DNA from: Agelaius tricolor
Lineage: Eukaryota; Chordata; Aves; Passeriformes; Icteridae
Length of the DNA: 64,000 nt
NCBI GenBank assembly: GCA_023055355.1
Contig: JALJCS010000038.1
Location: 2,852,001-2,916,000 of the forward strand
Reading direction: 5' to 3'
Shown here in pieces: positions 45,840-58,113 of this stretch. The notes beneath the pieces were generated by a model. The model searched no databases, had not been told where the DNA came from, and worked only from the letters and a program-made list of their open reading frames with translations. Within the stretch, counting starts at the first letter, position 1. Each line of letters begins with the position of its first letter. A program made the translations under genes and the position numbers.

Positions 45840-46331
45840 ATTTCCAACAGTGACAGTGGCTTGGAGGGTGACAGTGCCACCTCTCCAATGATGCTGGGCA
45901 AACCAGCAGCCCATCACATTTCTCTTCCTCCATAAGAGAATGCAAAACAATGAGTTATTTACAGAAAGTGTGCGAGAAAGTTCGTTACAAGAATTTAAAC
46001 ATCAGAAGACTTAGAAAATCTTAGAAAATCTTAAAAAATCAAAGTGACAAGGCTGCAGGTTAGAGCTGTGGGATCCTCGGGAAGTCTCCTCTCTAACATC
46101 ACCTCTCTAACAGGAGCCTTTGTTACAGAGTTCCAACAGTGACAGTGGCTTGGAGGGTGACAGTGCCACCTCTCCAATGACACTGGGCAAACCAACAGCC
46201 CATCAAATTTCTCCTCCTCCATAAAAGAATGCAAAACAGTAAGTAATTTACAGAAAGCGTGTGAGAAAGTCTGTTACAAGAATGTGAACATCAGAAGGCT
46301 TAGAAAATCTCAAAAAATCAGGGTGACAAGA
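45840..46331 (-). repeat. Inverted copies of the ~285-bp intron 6 repeat
   Basis: About 1.7 units in reverse orientation: tttccaacagtgacagtggc, then ggctgcaggttagagctgtg, then a second unit starting near 46132. It is close in sequence to 26669-26893. Confidence 0.85.
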
Positions 46332-47336
46332 AACGATCAGCCCCAGGAAATATCCTGCAGTTCCAGAGCCATTTGTGCATCCAGCCAGCTGTGGATTCTC
46401 TGGGGTCTGACAGGGGATGCTCCAAGAGAAGGAAAATCTGCACTGGGGTAAGCGAGGGGGTGAATTCGGGCCAGCTGCCCGGGGCATCCTCACTCTGGGA
46501 TTGAGGAATTCCCCCTGCATTGCTTGGCCTTGTGGGGCCAGCCCACCCTGGGGTCCCTACGGGGTTCTGGGGCTCCCTGAGCCCCTCAGCCTGCAGGCAA
46601 GGCTGGCAGGGGACACAGTCTGTGCCTGGCTGCTTGCTGCTGCCACCCCAACCACTCCACCTGCCGAGGCAATCAAGATGAAAGCCAATAATAAGCAGCC
46701 AGCCATCATTTGAGGAGGGGGGGAAAGGCTGTAATTTACTGTGCCAGGGCTGCAGGGAGTCCATCTGAGGCTGGGTTATTGACAGCAAGCCTAGATGGGT
46801 TTGTTCCTCACGGTACTTACGTGTGCTCCGAGCACTTGAGGGTGACATTTTTAAAATCTAAAAATATATAGCCAGTAACAAAACTTCCAGCAGCATGGAA
46901 GGGAAGGGAAGGATTTATGCCCAGAAGGTTGTGAGCTTTAAGGGAAGTGTGTTTGTGGAGAGGGATTTGAAGGAGAGGGGGAGGCTCCGGGCTCTGCTGC
47001 TGGCTGGGGGTGTCACTGGGGGTGCTGGGATTTGCTGAGGGATTTTGTCCAGGGAAATCTTGTGTCACCCCAGGGATGTGAATCAGGAATGCTGCTGCAG
47101 CCAGGGGTGTGCAGGCAGATCAGACAAAGGAACCAGGGGCTCTTGTGCTGGCCTGGGTTGGGGCAGGTGCAGGGAGAGCCCTGGGTGGGTCTGTGCTCCA
47201 AGGGTCACTCCAGGCAGGTGTGAGCTGATCCTGGGCTCATCCTGCCCCGTGGCCTCTGTTCTGGGTGGGAGCTCTGTGTCCCCTCTGATCTGCTCCAGAG
47301 CTCTGTGTGAATGAGGGGTTTAACCTCAAAACCTCA
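46332..47336. other. Intergenic, no gene seen
   Basis: Unique sequence between the two inverted repeat blocks. Confidence 0.6.
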
Positions 47337-47612
47337 AAACATAAACTGTGTGAGAGAGTTGGTTACAGGATTGTAAGCATCACAAGGCTTAGAAAATCTT
47401 AGAAAATCTTAAAAAATCAGAGTGACAAGGCTGCAGGTTAGAGCCATGGGGTCCTCAGGAAGTCTTCTCTCTAACATGAGCCTCTGTTATAGAGGTGTCC
47501 TACAGTGACAGTGGCTTGGAGGGTGACAGTGCCACCTCTCCAATGACACCGGACAAACCAACAGCCCATCAAATTTCTCCTCCTCCATAAAAGAATACAA
47601 AGAATACAAAAC
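47337..47612 (-). repeat. Single inverted copy of the ~285-bp repeat
   Basis: About one unit length, starting at a different phase of the unit from 45840 (a circular permutation), as expected of a piece cut from a tandem array. Confidence 0.85.
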
Positions 47613-49028
47613 ATTCTTTTTTTTTTTTAATTTAAATTTTTTTTTCCCTGCCCTAAACAAGCTGTAGCCTTGCTGACAGCATCACTTTCCCTGGGACCAC
47701 AAGGACCTGATCCTGCAAGCCTGGGGACCCCCATGATGCAGGGATGCCACTGACTCTTTCCTGAGGAGATCAAACCCATCCTTCTCTTCCTGTGGGGGAG
47801 GGAGCAGGGGATCCAGGAGACACAAGGGATGAGTAATCTCCCTGCTGCCTCTGCCAAGGGGCCAGAACCAGCCCCACGAGCATCCCTGCTGCTTGTGAGA
47901 GCTCTGGGGTGTCAGCAGGGCTGTGATTTATGGCAATCAATCCCTCAGCCTTATTTATAGCAGCAGCTCCATGTGGGATTTCACACATGAGGATTGGCTT
48001 GTTCTGTGGCCTCCCTCCTGCCAAAATCATCCCAGCCCTCCTGGAGGCTTTTCTCTTCTCTCTGCCCTGCCCGTGTGGGGAGCTGGCATTCCTGTCCCAT
48101 CCCAACCCACTTTTCCCACCCTTGCTCCTCTATCAGGGCATGTTCTGACAGCCAGAGGTTTCCAGAGCTGGGGGAGGATGAGGATTGCTGAGATGAGAGG
48201 GGAGCACTGGGCAGGCTCAGGGCTCTCTTCCCACTGAGAGTGTGGGCTGTATTTTCTTCATTAAAAATGGGGTTTTCACCTCTGGGAAATATTCTTCTTG
48301 ACTATTCAAAATATTTTCCTGCTTGCCAACTGCTGTCAGGGCCCTTCCCTGCCCTGCTGGGATTTTTTGCCTGCTTGTCCTGCTGCTCGTGGGTGTCTCT
48401 GGTGCATCCAGGCTGCCCCTGGTTTCCAGGACCTTGGGGCGTTCCAGGCACGTGGAAAACTCGGTTTGAAATACACAGGTTTTAAATACACAGGTTTGAA
48501 ATACACAGGTAGAATCTTTTCAGGTACAACCCTGAGATTTCAGAAAACACGGGGCAAAGAAAAGGAATGAGCAGACAGGAATGAACCCCCGATCCCGTGA
48601 CAGCACAAATGAGTGGGGGTCCAGGGGATTGGAATTAGGTTTTCCCTCTGATTCACTGGCAATGGGCACCTTGGAAACCCCTGTCCCTGTCCCAAGCAGT
48701 GGTGGCAGGGAGGGAAAGTGTTGCAGGCTGTGTTTAAAGCTGAACCTGCTGGTCAGCCCCGGTGATGGATGGAGCCCTGGGACCCGCTGCCTGTAAGAGC
48801 CAAATCACTCACCTTGGAAATGCAAACCTTCTGGAAGGGGAATCAATAATTTCTGGAGCCTGGCTGGTGCTGACACACGGCCTGAGTCCATGGGAAAGGA
48901 ACCCTTTGTTAATCTTGCTCGAGAGGCACACGCAGCTCCTATAAAAAGCCTCTGAAGTCAGGAACTAATTACAGCTGCACGAGGCTCCAGTCTGTCAGCC
49001 CCGACAGCTCAGGGGGAGCAGGGGCTGC

Positions 49029-49029
<1 letters not shown>
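47613..49029. other. Intergenic, no gene seen
   Basis: A T run at 47617-47645, a short tandem aatacacaggttt near 48470-48510, and otherwise unique sequence. 48890-49220 contains several TAATTA-type cores (aactaattacagc, ctaattaactc) and tataaaa; it could be a regulatory element, but this is weak. Confidence 0.5.

Positions 49030-49068
<39 letters not shown>
49030..49068 (+). repeat. (CTG)13 microsatellite
   Basis: Thirteen perfect CTG triplets, followed by cccagcatgatgg. Confidence 0.98.
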
Positions 49069-49070
<2 letters not shown>

Positions 49071-50367
49071 CAGCATGATGGACGAGCTGCACCAGCTCCT
49101 GCCTGGCCTCTGAAAGAGGAAGAATTAATGGGCAAATAAATTACAAATCAATTATTAAACCTGGGCGGCGTGCGGGGCCCTGCTCAGCCCCTGGTATCAA
49201 ATATACATTTCTAATTAACTCAGCAACTCCTGGCTAATGGGCACTGGGTGCTGCCTGCTGCTAGGAATAGGGGTTTTTGGCACGTGCTCTAAATTGAGTT
49301 TTTTATGTGTCCCTTCATGTCCAGTGACACGGGGAGGCCACCAGGACCCTTTGGATGCACTGAGAGACCCCAGAGCCTGGTGCTGGGACCCAGCAGAGCC
49401 CTGGGCACGCTGCAGGTGCTGCAGAACGAACCCAAGGCGCCCTGAGGGACCCTCAGGCTCCCCCTGAGCCCCAGTTCCCCGGGACACAGGGAATCCAAGG
49501 CGTTTCCCTCCCTTCCCTGCTTGCTGGGAGTGTCTGTCAGCACTGGCAGCTCCTGCCATGAGGATCCCCACGGCCTGGGACCTGCCTGCAGTGTCTAGAC
49601 ACATCCCAGGCCAGGAGTTTTTCCTGGAGCACAGAGAAAATCAAATCAAAGGGCTTGGCTTGGGTGGATGGCTGCGCTCACACCCGCCCCTGCTCTCCTT
49701 GCTGTCCAGGATGATTCCAGAATCAATGCAAGGTGGGACAGGGCTGAGAAGCCCCTCAGGGAATTTGGCTGCCCCCAGGTGAGGTTTTTGTGTTGGAATG
49801 GGTGCCAGGCCCCTCAGAGGAGCAGAAGCTTGGAGGGATTTGGTGTCTGCACCACAGCAATATTTCTGCAGCTCACTAATCAATTATGATTCTGAGACAA
49901 GCTCCCATATGGTGCCTTTATAAATCACTCTCTCCACTTATCAAGGCTGTCTTGTTTGCCTGACATGAGCTATAAGGAGGGTGGGTTTTAGGCTAATGTT
50001 AACTCAAGCACGCAGAATGGGGTTTATTTATAGAGTTTTAGAAAAGTGGAGTTTCTGGAGAGCCAAAATCCGGGTGCTAAGGAGAAAACCAAGAGCCTGG
50101 GGACTGCTCCTGCCTGAGACAGCACAGCAAGGCCTGGCCTGGGAACAGCTGAGCTCAGCCCAGAGAGTGGGCAGGGCAGGTCTGTCCCTCTGGAGCAGTT
50201 TCCATCCCTGAGGGATGGACAGGCAGGACACCCCAGGGTGAGGGCTTGGAGGGGCTGGGACAAAGGGGGACAGGGCAGAGAGAGGAGCCCTGCAGCTCCC
50301 AGGGAGAGCAGAAATCAGCACAGGGGCTCTGGGGGCTGGAGCTGAGCCCAGGGGAGAGCCCTGGGGG
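49069..50367. other. Intergenic, no gene seen
   Basis: Unique sequence. No recognisable exon or element. Confidence 0.6.
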
Positions 50368-51015
50368 GGTGACACGGCCATGTCCCTTAGAGGGTGACAT
50401 GATCCTGTCCCATAGGGGGTGACACAGCCATGTCCCTTGGGGGGTGACACAGGCCATGTCCCATAGGGGGTGACACGGCCATGTCCCATAGCGGGTGACA
50501 CGGTCCTGTCCCTTGTGAGGTGACACAGTCCTGTCCCTTGTGAGGTGACACAGGCCATGTCCCCTGAGGTGTGAAATGATCCTGTCCCATAGGGGGTGAC
50601 ACAGGCCACGTTCCTTGTGGGGTGGCATGATCCTGTCCCTTAGGGGGTGACACGGCCATGTCCTATAGGGGGTGACACTGCCATGTCCCTTAGGGAGTGA
50701 CACAGTTCTGTCCCTTAGGGGGTGACACGGCCTGGCCGTGTCCCTTAGGGGGTGACATGATCTTGTCCCTTAGGGGGTGACACGGTTCTGTCCCTTAGGG
50801 GGTGACACGGCCATATCCTTTGGGGGTGACATGATGGTGTCCCTCAGGGGGTGACATGATCCTGTCCCTTGTGAGGTGACACGGCCATGTCCCATAGGGG
50901 GTGACATAGTTCTGTCCCTTAGAGGGTCACACAGGCCATGTCCCTTAGGGGGTGACACGATCCTGTCCCTCAGGGGGTGACACGGCCGTGTCTCTTGGAG
51001 GGGGTGACACTGCCA
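50368..51015 (+). repeat. ~25-bp minisatellite (gggtgacacggccatgtccc)
   Basis: About 25 units of ggggtgacac(a/g)nnnatgtccctta over 650 bp. Confidence 0.95.
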
Positions 51016-51019
51016 TGTC

Positions 51020-51245
51020 CCTCGTCACGGAGCGAAGCCCAGCCCGGGGCGGGGCTGGGGCTGGGGCTGGGGCCGGGTCTCTGGCACCCGAGCCGCTCCC
51101 GGCTCCCTCCCTCCCTCTCTCCCTCCCTCCCTCCCTCTCTCTCTCCCTCTCTCTCCCCGGCTCTCTTGCTCCCCCATGCGCGCTCGCCCGGCTCCGGAGC
51201 GTCCCCTGCTCCTCCTCCCATCCCCAGGGCGCTCCCTCCAGCCAT
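51020..51245 (+). promoter_or_regulatory. CpG/GC-box-rich segment, possible promoter
   Basis: A GC box (ggggcggggc) lies at 51046-51055, next to gggctgggg repeats, a CTCCCTC tract (51096-51160) and several CpGs. A 44-codon open frame (51244-51378) follows in fair Kozak context (gccATGa). There is no homology I recognise. Confidence 0.3.
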
Positions 51246-51378
51246 GAACAAATTCCTCTTTTCCCAGAGCCCCCTCCTGCTCTCCAAACACAAACGCTCT
51301 CTCTCTCTTCAGCTCCATCGCTTTTTCTGGTCGCGTTTTTCCCCCCAGCTCTGTAAATCCCCGTTTTTCCTGCTCTGA

Positions 51379-52529
51379 ACAATCCAGGCATAGGAGCAGC
51401 CTCCTAATCCACGGCGCTGTCTCTTGGCTCTTTTTTGGTTGCATCACTCAGGATATTCCACTTTATTTTACCCAAACACACAACCCCCCTGCTCTGTTTG
51501 CAGATTGGCTTCTGCTTGAGAGCTCCCAAATTTGCCATTCCTCTCCTGTTAACATCCACCCAGTTCCTTCCCACTGGTGAGATTTTACCATTCCAGCTGT
51601 GGATTTTTGCCCAAATTCTCTCTCCTCTGCTGAGAGATTTCATTTTGGTGCCTGGTGCTGCAGAGAGCCCCTCTCCCACACTTTTGGTCCCACCATCCTT
51701 GAAGCCAGGAGTGTGTGTAGAGGTTCTGTGCTGAATGAAGATAATTTTCCTTTTTCCCATGGGAAAAAACCCAACCTGAAAGGAAAATCCAGCACATCCA
51801 CTTGGGAACCTCCCTGGGCCTGCTGCATTCTTGGGATTTGCATGATCTGAAAGGGATGAGTTATGGAAACCAGGATAGGAAGCAGGATCAGAAGGCAGGG
51901 GATGGACAGGTTTCTCAGGAAGCCTCAGGAAGTTCCCAATGATCACCCAGTGGGTCCTTTCCATATTTTAGAATAGTTATTTTTACCTTTTCAATCTATA
52001 AAAACTTCCCCTAGTCTTTTTGAATTAATTGCTGAAATTATTATTAAAACTCATAAATGATGTGTTGAATTGAGCAGTCGAGATCCTGAAAAAAATTGTT
52101 TCAGCTGTTCAAAATGAATATTTTGAGTAGCATCTTTCCAACAGTTCTCAATCACAAACTACTCCAGCTGCTTTTACAATACAAGTGTTTTATCCTTTAC
52201 CAAGTCACCCTTTATTAAATTTTTTTCAAGAAATACCTCAAAAAATAAAAAAGAGAAATAGATCTCCTTATGTATCTCAAAATTCCCTTCCTAATCCCAA
52301 CAAGTCCCAGCTTTCCCCCATTAAATCAGATTTGGGGCAGGTGGGGGGAAGGCTGCGGCTTGCTAACCTGACATCAGGATCACATGAGGAAGGAAGAATT
52401 TAAATTTGGCTCTTCAGGTCAAGAACAGGAAAGAATTCCCTCAATTCTGGTGCTCTGCACTTGCACTGGCTGGGGAAGGGGCTGCTGGGAAAGCCCAGCT
52501 AGCAAATGGTGGGGTCTGGGATTTTGTGG
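51379..52529. other. Intergenic, no gene seen
   Basis: AT-richer unique sequence (51960-52260). Nothing recognised. Confidence 0.6.
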
Positions 52530-52700
52530 GGCTCTCTCGGGGTTTTGAGGGATCCCTCGGGGTTTTGTGGGGCTCCCTCGGGGTTTTGTGGGGTTCCTCT
52601 GGGGTTTCATGGGGTTCCCTCGGGGTTTTGAGGGATCCCTCGGGGTTTTCTGGGGCTCCCTCGGGGTTTTGGGGGATCCCTCGGGGTTTTTTTGGGTTCC
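52530..52700 (+). repeat. 22-bp minisatellite (ccctcggggttttgtggggc)
   Basis: About eight units with alternating 22-bp variants. Confidence 0.95.
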
Positions 52701-52770
52701 CTCTTCCCGGGATCCCGCGGATCCGTTCCCGGGGCTTCGGGATTTTGGGGGCTGCGATGTCCCCGCGCCT

Positions 52771-52820
52771 CCACCGGGTGGCGCTCGAGCCCCGCGCATC
52801 CCCAGCGTCTCCATGGCAAC
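52771..52820 (+). promoter_or_regulatory. CTCF-like site and RFX X-box in a CpG-rich segment
   Basis: CCACCGGGTGGCGCT (52771-52785) agrees with the CTCF core at 13 of 15 positions. GTCTCCATGGCAAC (52807-52820) fits the RFX X-box. The surrounding 52700-52860 is rich in CpG. Motif matches only. Confidence 0.4.
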
Positions 52821-52844
52821 GGCCGGCCCTGGGTACCGCCCTCG

Positions 52845-53455
52845 CATCCGCATCCTGCATCCCGCAGCCGCATCCCCACCTCAAATCCCGCATCCCGCAT
52901 CCCCTGGCTCACATCCCGCATCCCCATCTTATATCCCAAACCCCGCATCCCGCATCCCCTGGCTCACATCCCGCATCCTCACCCCGTATCTTTCATTCCA
53001 CAATGCTCACCCTTCATCCCAGCTTCCCCATCCCGCCCCCCACACCCCCCATCCTTTATCCCTCATCCCCCATCCCACCCTCCACATCCCTCATCCCCAT
53101 CCCATATCCCGTATCTCACATCCTACATTGCCCATCCCGCATCCCCTATCCTGGATCCCACATCCCTTATCCTGCATCCCACCCCCCGCATGCTCATCCC
53201 ATATTCCCTATCTTGGATCCCACCATGCCCATCCTGCATTCCAGCTTCCCCCTTCCCGCATCCCCCATCCTGAATCCCCCATCCCTTATCCTGCATCCTC
53301 ACCCCATATCCCATTTCTTGCATCCCACATTGCCCATCCTGCATCCAAACTTCCCCATCCCTCATTCCCCTTCCTTCATCCCTTATCCTCCATTCCCCAT
53401 CCCGCATTCTCCCTCCCACATCCCGCCCCCCCCCATCCCTCATCCCCGGAGTTCC
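52845..53455 (+). repeat. Degenerate catcccgcatccc minisatellite
   Basis: 600 bp of 6-20 bp units built on catccc. Confidence 0.9.
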
Positions 53456-53577
53456 AAAAGTTCCTTCCCAGCTCTGGCACTCCCCAGAAGTGGCCCAGGG
53501 CATGCACTGTGCCCAGCACACCTCGCTCAGCTCCTTCCTGAACCCTGGAGAGGCTGGGGCAGCTCCTGGGGGGCTGG

Positions 53578-53790
53578 GATGGGATGGGGGCAGTGTCCCC
53601 CCGGATCTCTGAGGGGTTGGGATGGGATGGGATGGGATGGATGGGATGGGATGGGATGGGATGGATGGGATGGGATGGATGGGATGGGATGGATGGGATG
53701 GATGGGATGGGGGCAGTGTCCCCCCGGATCTCTGAGGGGTTGGGATGGGCTGGGATGGGATGGATGGGATGGGATGGATGGGATAAGGGC
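53578..53790 (+). repeat. (GGGAT)n/(GGGATGGAT)n arrays
   Basis: Three blocks of GGGAT and GGGATGGAT separated by copies of gggcagtgtccccccggatc. The same pentamer occurs at the exon 7 donor. Confidence 0.95.
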
Positions 53791-54380
53791 AGTGTCCCCC
53801 CGGATCTCTGTGTCCCAGCAGCCTCAGGCTGCTCCTCCCCTCCTCTGCTTGGGAAGCTCCTGCTGCCACGTGGCCTTTTCCACTCCAGCATCCTGCTCTG
53901 GGCCTCGCTTTGCCTCTTGTTCTCCTTCTTTTTTTCCTCAGGAAACATCTGGAAGCTGAGTGAGAAACATTAAAAAGGGGGGAGGAGGGGAAGGGAAGAA
54001 AAGAAGAGGAAAAAAAGCAAAGGGGGAGGGGATCTTGGGAGCACCATATGATTTCACTTTCCTAAGACAACTGCAATTATGCCTTTGAGGCTTTACCAGT
54101 CACTGTAGATTCAAACCATGCTGGATGATGTCAGTGGGAAAATATGACAGCCCTACTGGCTGCTCAAAAAAAAAAAAAAAAAGAAAAAGAAAAAATAGAG
54201 AAAAAGCCCATTTTCTGGCATTTTATTTCCCATTCTGAATCAGAAGAAGGGTGTTGTCCAGATGGATTTCTTCTTTATTGCTTCCCTGGGCTTGGTTGGG
54301 TCTTGCTGATCCCGTGGGAGAGGGGAAATGCCTCCAGGATCCCCCCAAGTGATCTCCTCCTCTGTGCTGCTGCTGGCTGG
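53791..54380. other. Intergenic, no gene seen
   Basis: A purine-rich tract (53970-54030) and an A run (54165-54195). No gene. Confidence 0.6.
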
Positions 54381-55547
54381 GTCTGCCACGAGTCCCAAAA
54401 TGCTCCTGGGCTGTGCTGGGAATGGATTTCTCCCTGCTCAGACAAAAATCCTCCTGGACAGCACTGGGGATGGATTTCTCCCTGCTCAGACACATCCCAG
54501 GCTGGGCTCCTCTTGTTCACACTGAGCAGGGCCCGTGAATTTTTGGAAGCTGGTGAATGGGATGAGCAGGAGGTGTCAATCCCAGCTTGGCAGCCATGAG
54601 AATTCCTGTGTTCAGGCAGCTTCCAGTGAACCTGTCTGCCTTAAACTGGGCAGTCTGGGCACTTTGGGAAGTGGTGAATCCATGGGGAGCCTGGCACTGC
54701 TGGGAATCCATGGGGAAACTGGGATTGCTGGGAGTCTATGGGGAAATTGGGATTGCTGGGAATCCATGGGGAAATTGGCACTGCTGTGAATCCATGGGGA
54801 GCCTGGGATTGCTGTGAATCCATGGGAAATTTGCATTGCTGTGAATCCATGGGGAGCCTGGCATTGCTGTGGATCCACAGGGAAATTTGCACTGCAGAGC
54901 CAGAGCCGGTCCAGCTCCAGCCCAAAAGCCAAAATTTGATTTCCTTACCTGCAGGAAACACCAAAGCCACGAATGTTCCTGGAAAGCAAAAGCAGCAGGG
55001 CTGCAAGTGTGGGCATGGGGACAGAGGAAGGTTTGAGCAAAGGCAAACCCAAAAACCTCTCTGGGAGGGAGGGAGGGAGGGATGTGAGGAGCACCCTTGG
55101 GTGGGGAGCCAAGGAAAGAACAGCTCCTGCAGAGGAGAGGGGTGAGCCCAGCAGCTGGGTGGGCTCGTGGTGGAGCACCAGGAGGAGAGCCCAGCCCAGC
55201 AGGAGCCAGGATGTGACCCTGGAGCATGACAATCACAGGAACAGAGAGGAACTTTGGAAAAATGCATTTTAATCCTGTTTAAAGATGATCTGGGACATGA
55301 AACCACGTGCTGAGGGCTCCTCCAGGCTAAATCACAGAGTCAGGGATATCCTGAGCTGGAAGGGACACCCCAACAATCCCACCCTGTGCCTCAGAGCTCC
55401 TTGAATTCTGCAATCTTTGTGCTGTGCCATTCCCTGGGGATCTGTGGGATTGTCTCCACTCTCCAGCTGGGGCAAGGCAAGAGGGGAAAGGTTTGAATTT
55501 GTCCAATATTTGCCAGAGCAGAGCTGGTTCCAGGTGTCCCTGGAATC
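54381..55547 (+). repeat. Local duplication, copy A (long)
   Basis: 54381-54730 matches 57251-57600, and 55251-55547 matches 57611-57908, at the high identity of a recent duplication. Between them copy A has about 505 bp absent from copy B, including a ~25-bp minisatellite (gctgtgaatccatggggag, 54690-54895). The second block starts with a CR1-like end (cctgagctggaagggacacc near 55349). Confidence 0.85.
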
Positions 55548-57247
55548 CTATTTCTGGGACCCTGTGGCTCCTGTCCCTGCTGTGTCCTGCTGGGGTGGCC
55601 GTGCTCTGTGAGCTCCCCATTCCTGCATTCAGTGCACGCAGCCCCTCCCAGCCCAGCTGCCCTGGCCATGTGTGCTTTCCCTGCCCTGACCTTTCCAAGC
55701 TGTTTACACTGCTCAGGACTCGTGTCCTGAACCTGCTACAAGATTTTGCAGTGGTGACAGCAAAGAGCATCCCCTGACATGTCTGTGGAGATGCAGGTCA
55801 GGCCTTTGGGCAGTGCACCCCAAGCACCGTGCCCAGGCTGCTCTCAGCATCCTGAAGGGCTTTGTTTGCCCTTTGCAGACCCCCGAGGGGAGGCAGGAGT
55901 GCAAGTGAGAATTCAGAAATTCTCCAGCCCCTCCTTACAGGGATTCTCCTGTCCCAGCACCCTTTGTGTCACACAGACAGCACTGAAATTTTATTGAGCA
56001 CCTGAGTCCCAGCTGAGTGTTGAGCAGGAGGTGCCCAACCCCTCAAACCCCCTCCAAACCCCATCTTTGCTTTCTGGATCACCACATGAAGGTGATGTTA
56101 TTCCTTCAGTGCTGCTCTTGATGCAGCTCTTGCCCTGTGCTGTTGCAGCTCAGGTTACAGCTCCAGCCCCCCTGGCTGGAGCCAAAACCAATCCTAAATC
56201 ATGGATGGACACAAGGCAGGTGAGATGGGGGTGAGGGCCCCGCACCCAGGCCTGGCTGAGCTCCCTGAACAGCCCTGGGAGCAGGAGGTGCCCTTCAGCC
56301 CCACCCCCAGAGCTGCTTCTGTGCCTCCTCCTCATCCTCGCCCTCCTGGATCTCCTCCCTCGGGGCTCAGCCCCAGCCCAGCACCCGTGGGTGCCCAGCA
56401 CCTCGAGGCTTTTGGCTCCAAAAGTGCTTTAAAGCACTGAATTCCCCTTTGCAACCCAATCAAAACGTTCTCCAGGACTCGGATTACAGCAATTAACTCA
56501 TTTCCATGTCCCCAGGCACATCTTGCTCACTTGCTGGGGCAGATTTAGGAGAAGCATTTGGGTTTCTGTCTCACCCCCCATCTCCAGCTCTGCCTTTGCT
56601 GGCTGGGAACCGAGCCTAGACATGAAATAATGAACTCAAACCCTTCCATGCATTGACCAAAGAAAACAAGCTGTCAACCTGAAATATTCCCTCTCTTCTC
56701 TTGCAGGCACACCAAATCTCCTTCCCATCCTTAGGCAGGGGAGCAGCAGGAGTAACTCAGCATGAAATTGTCAGCGACAGCGTGCGGTGCTGTTTGGAGA
56801 GCATAAATCAGTCTAGGAAATGAAAAGCATCATCTTCTCTCTCTTTCCCCCAGGTTTGCTCAGCGTTTTATCCCTCTGCAGGGATGTTAGGAAGGAGATT
56901 TTTTTTGGCAGCGTAAACCCAAGTCCAACATTTGTCGTTAGGGCTTTAATTATGTTCAGTCTTCTCAGTGCTGTTTGCATTAGGCCGTAATATCTCCCTC
57001 TGCTGAGCTCCAGTGACTCCACTCGAGCATGAAAATGCTGCTGGAGAGGCTGAACCCCTCCAGGTTTTTCACTCTCAGCTCCTGGCTCGGCCTGAGGAGT
57101 CTCAGGAGCTGGGAAATTTCACCTCCTGCCCACCACGGGGGATAAGGGCACAAACTGGGCAGAGATCTCTGGGTGCTCAATGAAGGTTTGGGAAGGGCAG
57201 GTTTGGGCAGAGGCTCCCTGCAGCTGCCAGGGGGGTTTGCAGGAGGA
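55548..57247. other. Intergenic, no gene seen
   Basis: Unique sequence between the duplicated blocks. Nothing recognised. Confidence 0.6.
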
Positions 57248-57908
57248 GCAGAGTTTGCCATGAGTCCCAAAATCCTCCTGGGCTGTGCTGGGGATGGGTT
57301 TCTCCCTGCTCAGACAAAAATCCTCCTGGACAGTGCTGGGGATGGATTTCTCCCTGCTCAGACACATCCCAGGCTGGGCTCCTCTTCCTCACACTGAGCA
57401 GGGCCCGTGCATTTTTGGAAGCTGGTGAATGGGATGAGCAGGGGGTGTCAATCCCAGCTTGGCAGCCATGAGAATTCCTGTGTTCAGGCAGCTCCCAGTG
57501 AACCTGTCTGCCTTAAACTGGGCAGTCTGGGGAGATTGGGAAGTGGTGAATCCATGGGGAGCCTGGCACTGCTGGGAATCCATGGGGAAATTGGGATTGC
57601 TGTGCCCCAAACTTTGGAAAAATGCATTTTAATCCTGTTTAAAGATGACCTGAGACATGAAACCACGCGCTGAGGGCTCCTCCAGGCTAAATCACAGAGT
57701 CAGAAATATCCTGAGCTGGAAGGGACACCCCAACAATCCCACCCTGTGCCTCAGAGCTCCTTGAATTCTGCAATCTTTGTGCTGTGCCATTCCCTGGGGA
57801 TCCATGGGATTGTCTCCACTCTCCAGCTGGGGCAAGGCAAGAAGGGAAAGGTTTGAGTTTGTCCAATATTTGCCAGAGCAGAGCTGGTCCCAGGTGTCAC
57901 TGGGATCA
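57248..57908 (+). repeat. Local duplication, copy B (internally shorter)
   Basis: Direct-orientation copy of 54381-55547, about 2.87 kb downstream at its left end, with the central ~505 bp missing. The junction is near 57603-57610. Confidence 0.85.
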
Positions 57909-57993
57909 AATTGGTCAAACCTTCCCTCCAAGAGGCACCTGGGTGGTGATGGCACCCTTGGGTCACCTCAGGCTTTGCTGCCTCCTTTTGCCT

Positions 57994-58113
57994 GGGCATT
58001 GCCACTTTTAGGGGTCAAATCATTGCCACTTTTAGGGTTCAAATCATTGCCACTCTTAGGGGTCAAATCATTGCCACTTTTAGGGGTCAAATCATTGCCA
58101 CTTTTAGGGGTAA
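57994..58113 (+). repeat. 24-bp tandem repeat
   Basis: Five units of the type cattgccacttttaggggtc followed by aaat. Confidence 0.95.

Noticed and set aside
50368..51015. CRISPR-like regular repeats
   Set aside because: A vertebrate minisatellite: contiguous degenerate units without unique spacers.
52406..53959. A 517-codon open frame
   Set aside because: It crosses two minisatellites and a GGGAT array; no domain is visible.
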